Shown: positions 16,615 through 25,620, counted from the stretch's first letter. The stretch: DNA of 35,115 nucleotides from Bdellovibrio sp. ZAP7 (GCA_945865865.1 CAMBEX010000003.1:1-35115), one strand, 5' to 3'. Notes: generated by a model not told the origin, from the sequence alone. Translations and numbers: made by a program.

Positions 16615-17136
16615 TCAGGTGCCGTTAGTCGTATTTGTGAGAACATTGGATTGGGTAATAGACCACGCATCAACCACTGTTCCAGAAGCGATCCCACCTT
16701 GTGCCGTGGCCGTAAAACTGCTGGCATCCGAGGCTCCGGCACAAGCTAAAGTGCCGGTGTTGCCCCCAAATTTTTTGGCTCCCACACAACAAGCGCCCGT
16801 ACCAGCCGGCGCGTTCCCAGGTTTAGTTCCAACCGCTGAAAACCCAACGCTATAATACCCATTGGTATTAGCAATCGAAGTCCCCCCCTCAGGAGCATAG
16901 CCAATCGCATCCAGCGCCCCATAATAGCCGCCATACTCGACAAAAAGTGCTTTCTCCGCAGTAAAAACCCCCGCCAAAGCAATCTTCGCCTCACTCTGCC
17001 GCGCCTTTGCCTGAAATTTTCCGTACTGAGGCACAGCAACCGCGGCCAAGATGCCAATGATGGCGACGACCACCATCAGTTCAATGAGCGTAAAACCGCC
17101 CTGCTTTGCTAAAATTTTTTCCATTCGCTTGTTCAT
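16615..17136 (-). CDS. pilA: Major type IV pilin PilA (prepilin)
   Basis: PilA is the structural pilin, processed by PilD and polymerised by PilB. The 173-residue prepilin has a 14-residue leader ending GG, cleavage before Phe, and a class IVa N-terminus with Glu5 ([20 protein letters not shown]), then the globular domain with [15 protein letters not shown] typical of Myxococcus and Bdellovibrio pilins. The mature chain (159 residues) has three cysteines, at about 102, 103 and 118, including a vicinal pair. ATG at 17136 is chosen because AAAGGAG lies 8 bases before it; the frame extends upstream without such a site. A terminator follows at 16554-16580. Confidence 0.95.
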   Translation of the reverse strand: MNKRMEKILAKQGGFTLIELMVVVAIIGILAAVAVPQYGKFQAKARQSEAKIALAGVFTAEKALFVEYGGYYGALDAIGYAPEGGTSIANTNGYYSVGFSAVGTKPGNAPAGTGACCVGAKKFGGNTGTLACAGASDASSFTATAQGGIASGTVVDAWSITQSNVLTNTTNGT

Positions 17137-17150
17137 CTTACGTTCTCCTT

Positions 17151-17165
17151 TACGGCTCAGCCGTA
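17151..17165. promoter_or_regulatory. Perfect dyad next to the pilA ribosome site
   Basis: TACGGCT and AGCCGTA form a 7-base inverted repeat around a single base, ending directly beside the pilA Shine-Dalgarno sequence (complement of 17143-17150). It could be a protein-binding site or, in the mRNA, a short hairpin that affects ribosome access or stability. The role is inferred. Confidence 0.45.
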
Positions 17166-17186
17166 GTGTCACCAAATCTTTTATCT

Positions 17187-17214
17187 AGTGTATCAGTTTA
17201 ATTACTTTCAACAA
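17187..17214 (-). promoter_or_regulatory. Weak sigma-70-like promoter for pilA
   Basis: TACACT (complement of 17187-17192) and TTGTTG (complement of 17209-17214) are 16 bases apart. The match is poor for the -35. No sigma-54 element with correct GG-N10-GC spacing was found in the 157 bases between pilR and pilA; the nearest, around TTGGCGACAGGGATTGTT, is off by one base. Since there is no terminator after pilR, pilA could also be read through from it. Confidence 0.3.
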
Positions 17215-17293
17215 TCCCTGTCGCCAAAGCTTTGATTTACCGACGCAATCGATTTGGGCTGTCAAAACTTTGATCACTCCCGGACGCACCCAC

Positions 17294-18325
17294 TCACTCT
17301 CCCCCGTCATCCGCCATCCCGAGTTTCGAGAGGCGATATCGAATACTCCTAAAAGTAATCCCTAAAAGTTCGGCCGCCTTTTTTTTGACTCCGCCTGAGT
17401 GCTCGATGGCTTTCATCAAATACATCCGCTCGATTTCTCCCAAGACCGAGTCGAGGCTGACAGGCCCGCCCGCAAAATCCGGTGCGGCCACTTCTAAAAC
17501 CACCCGAGATGACGATGCGGACGATTGCCCACTTGCGGCGGGTTTTTGGCTAGAAATTACGCCTGCTCTCGCAACGGCGTCCGGTAAAGCGCTCAGACTC
17601 ACCCTCACTCCACTCTCCAAGGTCACCGCGCGTTCGATCACGTTCTCGAGTTCGCGCACGTTGCCCGGCCACGGATAATTTTCGATTGCGGCAAGGGCGT
17701 CGGACTCAAAACCATCGAGCTCCCGCGAAAACTTTTCTGTAAATCGCTTCAAAAAACTCCGCGCTAAAAGACCCACGTCCCCTTTGCGCTCGCGCAAAGG
17801 CGGCGTCGTGATCAAGATCACATTAAGGCGGTAAAAAAGATCCTCGCGAAAAGTGCCCTTGGCGACCGCCGCTGCTAAATCTCGATTGGTGGCGGCCACA
17901 ATTCTGGCATCCACGCGAACGTCATCGTTTCCACCGACCTTGCGGATGACTCGTTCTTGTAACGCGCGCAAAAGCTTGACCTGCATGGAGAGCGGCAGCT
18001 CACCCACCTCATCCAAAAAAAGCGTGCCGCCGTTTGCGGCCTCGAAAAGCCCCTGTTTGTCGGAGATCGCTCCGGTAAAACTCCCGCGCTTGTGCCCGAA
18101 CATCTCGCTTTCGATTAAAGTCTCGGGGATCGCGCCGCAATTTACAGGGATAAACGGCTTGCCATTGAGCGGTCCAGACTCATGAAGCATCCGAGCGACG
18201 AGCTCTTTGCCAGTCCCGCTCTCACCGATGATTAAAACGTTGCTCTGTGAGGGAGCAACACGCGCGATAAACTTCAAAAGATCTTTAACGGCAGGCGATT
18301 CACCGAGGATCTTACGCGGTTTCAC
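17294..18325 (-). CDS. pilR: PilR-type sigma-54 activator lacking a receiver domain
   Basis: The 343-residue protein starts directly with the AAA+ domain: Walker A GESGTGKE (34-41), the sigma-54 contact loop as GSFTGA (81-86; the common form is GAFTGA), Walker B TLFLDEVGE (101-109), and the sensor region ending ENYPWPGNVRELENVIERAV. The C-terminal Fis-type HTH is KKKAAELLGITFRSIRYRLSKLG, the form typical of PilR. The usual N-terminal response-regulator domain is absent and no pilS gene is adjacent. The ATG overlaps the pilC stop as ATGA, so no room exists for a missing domain. It probably controls pilA, but not by phosphorylation of its own receiver. Confidence 0.9.
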   Translation of the reverse strand: MKPRKILGESPAVKDLLKFIARVAPSQSNVLIIGESGTGKELVARMLHESGPLNGKPFIPVNCGAIPETLIESEMFGHKRGSFTGAISDKQGLFEAANGGTLFLDEVGELPLSMQVKLLRALQERVIRKVGGNDDVRVDARIVAATNRDLAAAVAKGTFREDLFYRLNVILITTPPLRERKGDVGLLARSFLKRFTEKFSRELDGFESDALAAIENYPWPGNVRELENVIERAVTLESGVRVSLSALPDAVARAGVISSQKPAASGQSSASSSRVVLEVAAPDFAGGPVSLDSVLGEIERMYLMKAIEHSGGVKKKAAELLGITFRSIRYRLSKLGMADDGGE

Positions 18326-19539
18326 TCTACGCCTCCTGCCATCTTGAACATCGGAAGGTACATGGCCACCATCATCCCGGCGACCGCTCCGCCAAGAACC
18401 ACCAAAATCAAGGGCTCGATCATCTTGCCGATATTGCTGACCACCGACTCGATCTCGGCTTCGTAAAAATCCGCGACCTTCTCTAACATCTTGTCGAGGT
18501 TACCGGTGGCCTCACCCACGCCGATCATCTGAACAGCCATACGCGGAAAAACGGTCATCTTGCTGACCACCATTCCAAGAGTTTTTCCGGACTCAATCTC
18601 GGGCCTGATTTTAACGATCTCATTTTCGAGCACCACATTGTCAGCGGTGGTGCGCGCGATCTCGATGGCGTCAATCAAGTTAACGCCCGCAGCCAACAAC
18701 GTCTGGAGTGTGCGCGAAAAAGCCGCGACCCCGCTTTTTTGAATGAGATCTCCAAACAGAGGCAGTCGATACAGCAACCGATCCCGCGCCGCGCGCCCCT
18801 CGGGAGTTTGTAAAAACCGGATCAGCAAAAAGGCCACCACGCCCGCACCGATCAAGATCTGCCACATATTGTCGCCCAGAAAATGTGACGCGTTGATGAC
18901 GAGCTGAGTGGGAAGCGGCAGCCCCTCTTTGGTATTGGCCAACATCTGCTCAAACTTCGGGATTACAAACGTGAGCATGGCCCAAACCACAAGCACACCC
19001 ACCGATGTTACGGCGGCGGGATAAATCAGCGCGCCTTTGACCATTCGGCGCAATCTCTCAGAGTCCTCAAGATAACGGGTGAGGCGCTTAAGGACGGTGT
19101 CCAGGCTCCCCGACGACTCGCCTGCGCGAATCAGCGCGACATAGATTTTTGAAAATGCCTTGGGATAGGCCGCCAGAGTCTCCCAAAAAAAGGATCCCTG
19201 AGAAACACGGTCCTTGACCACCGCCAAGATGCGCTTGAGATTGGGATCACTCGTTTGATCGGATAGAATTTCAAGACCCTGAATGAGTGGAATGCCGGAG
19301 CCGATCATTACTTGAAGTTGGCGCGTAAAGATGATCCGACTCTTGAGGTCGAGTGAGGGCGAACCCCCGCTCAACAAACTTTTGAGATCCGTATTGAGCG
19401 CACGTTTTTTGGCAATTCGAGTCGGGCGGACGCCTTGCCCGCGCAACATCATGCGCACCTCACCTTCGTTTCCAGAGGAGACGGATCCTGAGACTTTTTT
19501 TCCGGTGCGATCGATGCCCTGGTATTCGAAATCAGCCAT
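18322..19539 (-). CDS. pilC: Type IV pilus inner-membrane platform protein PilC
   Basis: PilC is the polytopic platform on which PilB and PilT act. The 405 residues hold an N-terminal cytoplasmic domain (MADFEYQGIDRTGKKVSG) and two GspF/T2SSF domains (about 70-195 and 275-395). Membrane helices lie near 170-190 (AVTSVGVLVVWAMLTFVIP), 225-242 (ILIGAGVVAFLLIRF) and at the C-terminus (LILVVLGGAVAGMMVAMYLP). The length is normal. It lies 6 bases after pilT and overlaps pilR. Confidence 0.96.
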   Translation of the reverse strand: MADFEYQGIDRTGKKVSGSVSSGNEGEVRMMLRGQGVRPTRIAKKRALNTDLKSLLSGGSPSLDLKSRIIFTRQLQVMIGSGIPLIQGLEILSDQTSDPNLKRILAVVKDRVSQGSFFWETLAAYPKAFSKIYVALIRAGESSGSLDTVLKRLTRYLEDSERLRRMVKGALIYPAAVTSVGVLVVWAMLTFVIPKFEQMLANTKEGLPLPTQLVINASHFLGDNMWQILIGAGVVAFLLIRFLQTPEGRAARDRLLYRLPLFGDLIQKSGVAAFSRTLQTLLAAGVNLIDAIEIARTTADNVVLENEIVKIRPEIESGKTLGMVVSKMTVFPRMAVQMIGVGEATGNLDKMLEKVADFYEAEIESVVSNIGKMIEPLILVVLGGAVAGMMVAMYLPMFKMAGGVE

Positions 19540-19545
19540 TTTTCG

Positions 19546-20622
19546 TTATCCCTGGAGCGCTCCGAGCATTTTGGTGAGCTCATCGGGCATGGACGAATTT
19601 TCGATCGCGTCCGCCTTGGAGAGGTGCCCTTGCTGAACCAGTGTCATGAGGCTCTGGTTCATCGTGCTCATCCCGCTCTCACCCTGTCCGGTTTGCATCG
19701 CGCTGTAAATCTGGTGGAGCTTGTCCTCGCGAATCAGATTTTTGATGGCCATGTTGGGGACCAGCACCTCACACGCCATCGTGCGCCCAGGTTGAAAGCT
19801 CTTGGGGATGAGTTGCTGCGAAACAATGGCCTGCAAAGTAAATGAAAGCACCTGGCGCACCTGACCCTGTTGATGCGGGGGAAAAACGTTGATGATTCGG
19901 TTTACAGATTGAACCGCGCTATTGGTATGCAAAGTCGCAAAGACCAGGTGCCCGGTTTCTGCCATGGTGAGCGCCATCTCGATCGTCTCCACGTCACGCA
20001 GCTCTCCGACTAGGATAAAGTCCGGGTCCTGCCGAAGGACACGTTTGAGTGCATGTCCGAAGCCTTTGGTATCCACACCGATCTCGCGCTGATTGACGAT
20101 GCAGTTTTTGTGAGCGTGGACAAACTCGATGGGATCTTCGACCGTAAGAATGTGACCAAACTCCTCACGGTTGAGGATATCCAGGAGCGACGCGAGTGAA
20201 GTCGACTTGCCGCTTCCCGTAGGGCCGGTCACTAAAATCAAACCGTTGGGACGTCTGATGATTTTCTTGAGCACCTGAGGCAGTTTGAGCTGGTCAAATT
20301 CTGGAATCTGAAACGGAATGCGCCTGAACACGGCAGCCACTCCTCCACGCTGATAAAACATATTGGCGCGAAAGCGCGCGATGTCTTTGATGCCAAACGA
20401 AAAGTCGATCTCAAGGCTTTTTTCGAGCTCACTTTTTTGAGCGTCCGTCAAAACCGAGTAGCAAAGCTCTTTGGTGTCCTGGTTGGTCAGGTTTTCGCCG
20501 CGGACCTTGACCATTTTGCCTAAAATTCGAAACTGCGGCGGTACCCCCACCGTAATGTGCAAATCCGATGCATCCTGTTCGACCATGGCCTTGAGATAGG
20601 CCGCCAATCCCACTTTGCTCAT
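19546..20622 (-). CDS. pilT: Type IV pilus retraction ATPase PilT
   Basis: PilT is the hexameric ATPase powering pilus retraction. The 358-residue protein shows Walker A GPTGSGKSTS, the Asp box (LTVEDPIEFVH), Walker B ILVGELRDVETI and the His box ATLHTNSAVQSVNR, and the PilT-specific AIKNLIRE motif near the C-terminus (AIRNLIRE in others). I start it at ATG 20622 (MSKVGLAAYL), one base after the pilB stop and 7 bases after a GGAG site, rather than at the longer frame which would overlap pilB by 35 bases. Confidence 0.96.
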   Translation of the reverse strand: MSKVGLAAYLKAMVEQDASDLHITVGVPPQFRILGKMVKVRGENLTNQDTKELCYSVLTDAQKSELEKSLEIDFSFGIKDIARFRANMFYQRGGVAAVFRRIPFQIPEFDQLKLPQVLKKIIRRPNGLILVTGPTGSGKSTSLASLLDILNREEFGHILTVEDPIEFVHAHKNCIVNQREIGVDTKGFGHALKRVLRQDPDFILVGELRDVETIEMALTMAETGHLVFATLHTNSAVQSVNRIINVFPPHQQGQVRQVLSFTLQAIVSQQLIPKSFQPGRTMACEVLVPNMAIKNLIREDKLHQIYSAMQTGQGESGMSTMNQSLMTLVQQGHLSKADAIENSSMPDELTKMLGALQG

Positions 20623-20623
20623 T

Positions 20624-22327
20624 TTACGTCTCCATTGTGAGTGCGACAGCCTCTTCAAGAGAGGTCTTGCCCTCGCCCACTTTACTCAGTGCGGACATTC
20701 TAAGTGTTTTCATGCCTTCTTTGACCGCCTGGCGCTTGATCTCCAAAACGTTTGCGCCCGCCAAGACCATTTCTTTGAGGGTCGTACTGAATTCAAAAAC
20801 CTCGTACACCGCGATACGTCCCTTGTAGCCCGAGTTGTTACACTTGGGGCAGCCCGCCCCTTTCATGCACACCATCGAGCTTGCCTCGGCATCTGGAATC
20901 CCCAGCTCGACGAGTTTCGAAACCGGAATGGACTGCGGGGCTTTGCAGCTCTGGCAGAGGGATCTGAGCAAGCGCTGCGCGACAATGGTGTTGAGTGAGG
21001 CAACGATGAGAAACGGCTCGATTCCCATGTTCATGAGACGGGTGATGGTACTCGGCGCATCGTTGGTGTGCAGCGTGGATAAAACCAGATGTCCCGTCAA
21101 TGACGCTTGCACCGCGACTTCGGCGGTCTCGTAGTCTCGAATTTCCCCCACCAAGATCGTATCTGGATCCTGACGAAGCAACGTGCGAAGAACACTGGCA
21201 AAGGTCAGCCCGATTTCTTTTTGCACTTGGACCTGATTGATCCCTTCGAGATTGTATTCGACGGGATCTTCGACAGTGGAGAGATTGTCTGACACCGTGT
21301 TGAGTTCTTTTAAGGCCGAGTAAAGTGTTGTCGTTTTTCCGCTACCCGTGGGTCCGGTGACGAGCACCATGCCATTGGGCGCGTAAATTCCTTTTTTGAA
21401 AACTTCAAGCTGCCTCGCTTCAAACCCGAGCTTTGTCATGTCGAGTTGAAGGTTCCCTTTGTTGAGCTGACGAAGCACGACCTTTTCGCCAAAAATAGTG
21501 GGCATCGTGCTCACGCGAAAATCGACTTCTTGATTTCCCATCTTAAGCTTGATGCGTCCATCTTGCGGAATACGGCTCTCGGCAATATCCATGCGGGACA
21601 TGATCTTGAGTCGTGCGGTGACCGCGCGCCGCATTTCGAGCGGAACCTCGGTGACCTCCTGCATGGTGCCGTCGATTCGCATCCGGACGCGAACTCGTTT
21701 TTCGTAGGGCTCCAGATGAACGTCACTGGCCATCCGCCTGACCTGCTCAGTAAGAATTCCGTTTACGAAGGAAATCACGGGCGCGTCGATATCATGTCCC
21801 GCATCCACGTCATGGACCTGAACGAGCTCCACGGAAATTCCGCCGTCCGCGGTGCCTGATTTTTTGTCAGCCTTGAACTGCTCAACCACCGAGCTGACCG
21901 AAGCCATCCCGCCATAGTATTTTTGAAGCGCGGCATCGTAAGCCGAGTAAGAGGTCAGTACCGCCTCCACGTTGCGCTTGACCACGAACTTTAAATCTTC
22001 GATCTTGCTCATGTTCGTGGGATCGCACAGAGCGACGACCAGGACGCCCTCATTGGACTGAATCGGAATCGCCCCGCACTTTCGCACGAGTTCGGCTGAA
22101 ACCATCTGGAGAACTTCGGGCGTGACTTCGAACTTGGCCAAATTCACGCTCGGAAGGCCAAATTTTTGGCCAAGATAATAAAGAAGTTTGACCTCGGCGA
22201 CGTGCTTGCTCTCGATCAGCGCGCGAACGATGCTCTTGCCGTTCTTGGCTGCCTCAACGGCCTCAGCAAACTGAGCCGTCGTGATGATCCTATCTTTGAC
22301 TAAGAGCTCGGCAAGCTGGCGCGACAT
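20624..22327 (-). CDS. pilB: Type IV pilus extension ATPase PilB
   Basis: PilB drives polymerisation. The 567-residue protein has an N-terminal MshEN/GSPII_E domain (about 1-150, LAELLVKDRIITTAQFAEA), a GspE-like domain with the arginine-rich VHLEPYEKRVRVRMRIDG, Walker A GPTGSGKTTT, Asp box STVEDPVEY, Walker B ILVGEIRDYETAEVA, the His box STLHTNDAPS, and the tetracysteine zinc site (CQSC and CPKC). The MshEN motifs may bind c-di-GMP, but I did not verify the key residues. A GAGG site lies 5 bases before the ATG. It heads the pilB-T-C-R run and has its own promoter candidate. Confidence 0.96.
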   Translation of the reverse strand: MSRQLAELLVKDRIITTAQFAEAVEAAKNGKSIVRALIESKHVAEVKLLYYLGQKFGLPSVNLAKFEVTPEVLQMVSAELVRKCGAIPIQSNEGVLVVALCDPTNMSKIEDLKFVVKRNVEAVLTSYSAYDAALQKYYGGMASVSSVVEQFKADKKSGTADGGISVELVQVHDVDAGHDIDAPVISFVNGILTEQVRRMASDVHLEPYEKRVRVRMRIDGTMQEVTEVPLEMRRAVTARLKIMSRMDIAESRIPQDGRIKLKMGNQEVDFRVSTMPTIFGEKVVLRQLNKGNLQLDMTKLGFEARQLEVFKKGIYAPNGMVLVTGPTGSGKTTTLYSALKELNTVSDNLSTVEDPVEYNLEGINQVQVQKEIGLTFASVLRTLLRQDPDTILVGEIRDYETAEVAVQASLTGHLVLSTLHTNDAPSTITRLMNMGIEPFLIVASLNTIVAQRLLRSLCQSCKAPQSIPVSKLVELGIPDAEASSMVCMKGAGCPKCNNSGYKGRIAVYEVFEFSTTLKEMVLAGANVLEIKRQAVKEGMKTLRMSALSKVGEGKTSLEEAVALTMET

Positions 22328-22367
22328 TCTGTCCTCGTCCGGGTAAAATTGAACAACGGATGTTTAA

Positions 22368-22395
22368 TTTTTAAGGCGATGACAAATTTTGTCAA
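22368..22395 (-). promoter_or_regulatory. Promoter and operator-like dyad upstream of pilB
   Basis: On the minus strand a perfect TTGACA (-35, complement of 22390-22395) is followed after 16 bases by TAAAAA (-10, complement of 22368-22373), about 40 bases upstream of the pilB ATG. The -35 is part of a perfect dyad, TGACAAA-N-TTTGTCA (22380-22394), which is a likely regulator site. A repressor here would block polymerase. Identity of the regulator is unknown. Confidence 0.55.
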
Positions 22396-22441
22396 GGTGA
22401 CAGAGGCTGCGAAGAGAGGGACATTTCTGAAAGTATCGAGT

Positions 22442-23395
22442 TCAGCGTGAAAGAATGGCGCGCGCGCGTGCAACGTCGTCAGCAATCTGGCGTTTGAGGG
22501 CTTCGGCGCCACTAAACTGCCGCTCCTCGCGGAGCCGCTCAACAAAACGGACTTCGATCTCACCCCCATAGAGATTGGTCACTGGGCGTGCATCATCCGA
22601 GCTGAGAATGTGCGTTTCAACGAGAGGCTCGAGCTGCGATGGATTTCGTAAATCCTCAAACGTGGGACGAACCCCCACGTTGGTCACGCTGAAAAAAATC
22701 GATCCGTCGACCTTTGATCGCGTGGCGTAGACGCCCAAGGGAAGCAAGAGCTTGTCAGGCACCTGGATATTTGCAGTCGGAAAACCCAGACCAGCGCCCC
22801 GACCCGCCCCATGCATGACCTGACCCCGGTAATAAAAATCCTGTCCCATGAGTTTCGAGGCTGCACGAAGATCGCCCGAGTTCAGGAGGGCCCGAATCCT
22901 CGAACTCGACACCACCTCTCCTGAGATCTGAAAGGGCGGAACGACCTCAAGCTGTATACCCGCCTTTGAGCAGTGCGTGCGGAGCGTGTCCAAATGTCCT
23001 TCGCGCGCGCGACCGAAACTGAAATCATGTCCCACGACGATGACCTCCGCTCCAAGCTGCCCTCTGAGCACCGACTCAAAAAACTCTTGTGCTGAAACTG
23101 CAGCAAAATCCCTGGTAAAGGCTTGCTCAACGACTTGATCCAGGCCGCATTCTCGAAGTCTCGAAACCTTTTCGTCGTAAGTCAGCAGAAGCGGCGGGCA
23201 CGACTCCGGTCTGAGCACTGCTTGCGGGTGGGGCCTGAAGGTGACAGCGACCGCGTCCAGCTTGTGCGCGCGGGCCAGCTGAACCGTCAGATCGATAATC
23301 TTTTGATGACCGAGATGTACTCCGTCAAAATTACCAATCGTGACCGCGGCTCGTTGTGTCTTCACTGAAACACTCACATCTTCCGTCTGCTTCAC
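22442..23395 (-). CDS. ribF: Bifunctional riboflavin kinase / FAD synthetase
   Basis: RibF makes FMN and then FAD from riboflavin. The 317-residue protein has the FAD synthetase domain at the N-terminus with GNFDGVHLGHQKII and VVGHDFSFGRAREG, and SSSRIRALLNSGDL, then the C-terminal flavokinase domain with GRGAGLGFPTANI and VGVRPTFE. The start GTG overlaps the glnN stop as GTGA; the sequence has no good ribosome site, so translation is probably coupled. A later GTG would also keep the whole domain. It is followed by the pilB promoter region and no clear terminator. Confidence 0.94.
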   Translation of the reverse strand: MKQTEDVSVSVKTQRAAVTIGNFDGVHLGHQKIIDLTVQLARAHKLDAVAVTFRPHPQAVLRPESCPPLLLTYDEKVSRLRECGLDQVVEQAFTRDFAAVSAQEFFESVLRGQLGAEVIVVGHDFSFGRAREGHLDTLRTHCSKAGIQLEVVPPFQISGEVVSSSRIRALLNSGDLRAASKLMGQDFYYRGQVMHGAGRGAGLGFPTANIQVPDKLLLPLGVYATRSKVDGSIFFSVTNVGVRPTFEDLRNPSQLEPLVETHILSSDDARPVTNLYGGEIEVRFVERLREERQFSGAEALKRQIADDVARARAILSR

Positions 23396-25620
23396 GACAA
23401 AAAGAGCATCTCGCGATACTTGGGCAGCGGCCAGTAATCATCCGCCACCATAGACTCGAGCTCATCTGAAAGTTTACGGACCTCAAGCATCGCCTCAGCG
23501 ACGTCACGTGACAGGCATTTTGCTTTATCTTCCTCGGACCCTAGCGACTCCACCTTTTGGGCTGCCGCCTCAAGCTGCTGGCGCTTGATTTGGAGCGACG
23601 AGATGAGCGTTCCGAGCTTACCGAGGGTTTCTGCCTGGGGAGCTGCAACTCCAGCCGCCTTCGCTGCGGCTACTGCCGAAGCAAGTGCCCCGTGATACGC
23701 GTAGCAGGCCGGAAGAATCTGCGTGTCTGCCATCAGGCGCAAGGTATCGAGCTCGATCAGCACATTTTTGATATAGCGCTCAGTTCGAACGTGAAACCTC
23801 GAGTGAACTTCAGCTTCGCTGAAAATTCCCATCGACGTCAGCATCTGAACTGATTTGGGAGCCATGAGCTGAGCAAGTGCTTCAGGCGTTTTTCGGAGAT
23901 TTAAGAGTCCCCGCTTTTCGGCCTCTTTTACCCACTCTTCGGAGTAATTGTTGCCCTCAAAGCGAATCGCCTTAGTTTCAGCGATCGCGTCGCGCACGAC
24001 CTCTAGGACTGCGGCCTCAGTAACCTTGGAGCCACCACATTTCTGGGTGAGCGCGGCAGTCAACTCAGAAAAACCGTCGGCGACCGCTGAGTTGACGAGC
24101 GTGACCGGAAACGCGGTCGATGCCGACGACCCCACGGCACGAAACTCAAACTTATTGCCCGTGAATGCAAACGGAGAAGTCCGGTTGCGATCGGTATTAT
24201 CCTTCATGACCTCAGGGAGCTTGCTAATGCCGAGCTTAAGCACTGCCGCCTCGACGTTTTTGTCACGTCCAGCACCTGCCTCAATCTCATTGAGAATCCG
24301 GTTGAGCAAATCGCCCAAGAAAACCGAAATGATCGCTGGAGGAGCCTCGTTGGCTCCCAGGCGGTGATCGTTTCCAGAAGACGCGATCCCTGCGCGCAAA
24401 AGCCCCGCATGTTTATGCACGCCTTTGAGCACACCCGCCAAAACCAGCAAAAAGCGTAGGTTTTGGTGCGGAGTTTTGCCAGGGTCCAAAAGATTTTCGC
24501 CGTCCAAATCAGGAGAGCTTGCAGCAATCATCATGGACCAGTTGTTGTGTTTGCCGCTGCCGTTAACTCCCGCAAAAGGTTTTTCGTGCATGAGTGCCGA
24601 AAAGTTATGCCTGAGCGCAACCTGCCGCAGCACTTCCATCACAATCTGATTGTGGTCGGTCGCGACGTTGGCCTCCTCGAAAATAGGCGCGGTTTCAAAC
24701 TGACTGGGAGCCACTTCGTTGTGCCGAGTCTTGACCGGAACACCGAGCTTATAGAGTTCGAGTTCCATCTCACTCATGAACGCCTGAGCCCGCGCAGGAA
24801 TGCTTCCGAAATAATGGTCTTCGAGCTGCTGACCCTTGGGAGGCTGTCCACCCACGAGTGTTCTTCCGGACATGGTCAAATCAGGACGAAGACTGGTGAA
24901 CGCGCGATCAATCAAAAAGTACTCTTGTTCAACCCCAAGCGTAGGGACAATGCGTTTCACACCGGTGTCGCCAATCAGATGCAAAAGTTCACAGACTTTT
25001 TGAGAGAGCACTTCCATGCTGCGGATCAGCGCCGTTTTTTCATCCAGTGCGTCTCCGTGGTAACTGATAAAGACCGACGGAACGCAGAGCGTTTTTCCGT
25101 TGGTCGCCTCGGTGATGAATACCGGGCTCGAAGGGTCCCAGGCGGTGTAACCGCGGGCTTCGAAAGTGGTTCGCATTCCGCCCGAAGGAAAACTCGAGGC
25201 ATCTGGCTCACTCTGAATCAGCTGAGAGCCCGAAAATTTTTCGATCACTCGGGAGTGTTCGTCAAAGCTGATAAAGGCATCGTGCTTCTCGGCAGTCAAA
25301 CCCGTCTGCGGCTGAAACCAGTGACAGAAGTGAGTGGCGCCGCGCTCAAGCGCCCATTCTTTTATGGCGTGAGCGACGGTGTTCGCGATTTCTTGATCGA
25401 GTTTTTTTCCGGTTTGAATGGTTGAAAAAAGCTTGCTGTAAACTTCTTTTGGAAGTTTTTCGCGCATCTGGTGGATGTCAAAAGTGTTGGTGCCGAAGTA
25501 CTCAGAAATCTTCAGCGGCCTTCCGTTCTCGTCGGCTGGAAGTTCGATCTTGCGGGGTGTCCGCGAAGTGACATCACGAATTGCCTCAAACCTTGCCCTG
25601 GCGCCCGTACCCATGCTCAT
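23392..25620 (-). CDS. glnN: Type III glutamine synthetase
   Basis: GSIII joins ammonia to glutamate using ATP. At 742 residues it has the size of GSIII (about 700-730) and not of GlnA types I or II. Family regions include the N-terminal DIHQMREKLPKEVY, ATHFCHWFQPQTG, the ATP/glutamate site KTRHNEVAPSQFE, NGSGKHNNWSM, and NDHRLGANEAPPAIIS. A GGGAG site lies 7 bases before the ATG. The gene overlaps ribF downstream. The 126-base gap to BatD shows no clear promoter or terminator. Confidence 0.95.
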   Translation of the reverse strand: MSMGTGARARFEAIRDVTSRTPRKIELPADENGRPLKISEYFGTNTFDIHQMREKLPKEVYSKLFSTIQTGKKLDQEIANTVAHAIKEWALERGATHFCHWFQPQTGLTAEKHDAFISFDEHSRVIEKFSGSQLIQSEPDASSFPSGGMRTTFEARGYTAWDPSSPVFITEATNGKTLCVPSVFISYHGDALDEKTALIRSMEVLSQKVCELLHLIGDTGVKRIVPTLGVEQEYFLIDRAFTSLRPDLTMSGRTLVGGQPPKGQQLEDHYFGSIPARAQAFMSEMELELYKLGVPVKTRHNEVAPSQFETAPIFEEANVATDHNQIVMEVLRQVALRHNFSALMHEKPFAGVNGSGKHNNWSMMIAASSPDLDGENLLDPGKTPHQNLRFLLVLAGVLKGVHKHAGLLRAGIASSGNDHRLGANEAPPAIISVFLGDLLNRILNEIEAGAGRDKNVEAAVLKLGISKLPEVMKDNTDRNRTSPFAFTGNKFEFRAVGSSASTAFPVTLVNSAVADGFSELTAALTQKCGGSKVTEAAVLEVVRDAIAETKAIRFEGNNYSEEWVKEAEKRGLLNLRKTPEALAQLMAPKSVQMLTSMGIFSEAEVHSRFHVRTERYIKNVLIELDTLRLMADTQILPACYAYHGALASAVAAAKAAGVAAPQAETLGKLGTLISSLQIKRQQLEAAAQKVESLGSEEDKAKCLSRDVAEAMLEVRKLSDELESMVADDYWPLPKYREMLFLS

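Noticed and set aside
17204-17245. Sigma-54 promoter for pilA (TTGGCGA...TTGTT)
   Set aside because: Spacing between the two boxes is one base too long and the -12 lacks GC; not claimed.
24463-25425. Plus-strand open frame of 320 codons
   Set aside because: Antisense to the glutamine synthetase gene; composition fits a shadow of its codon use, with no domain.
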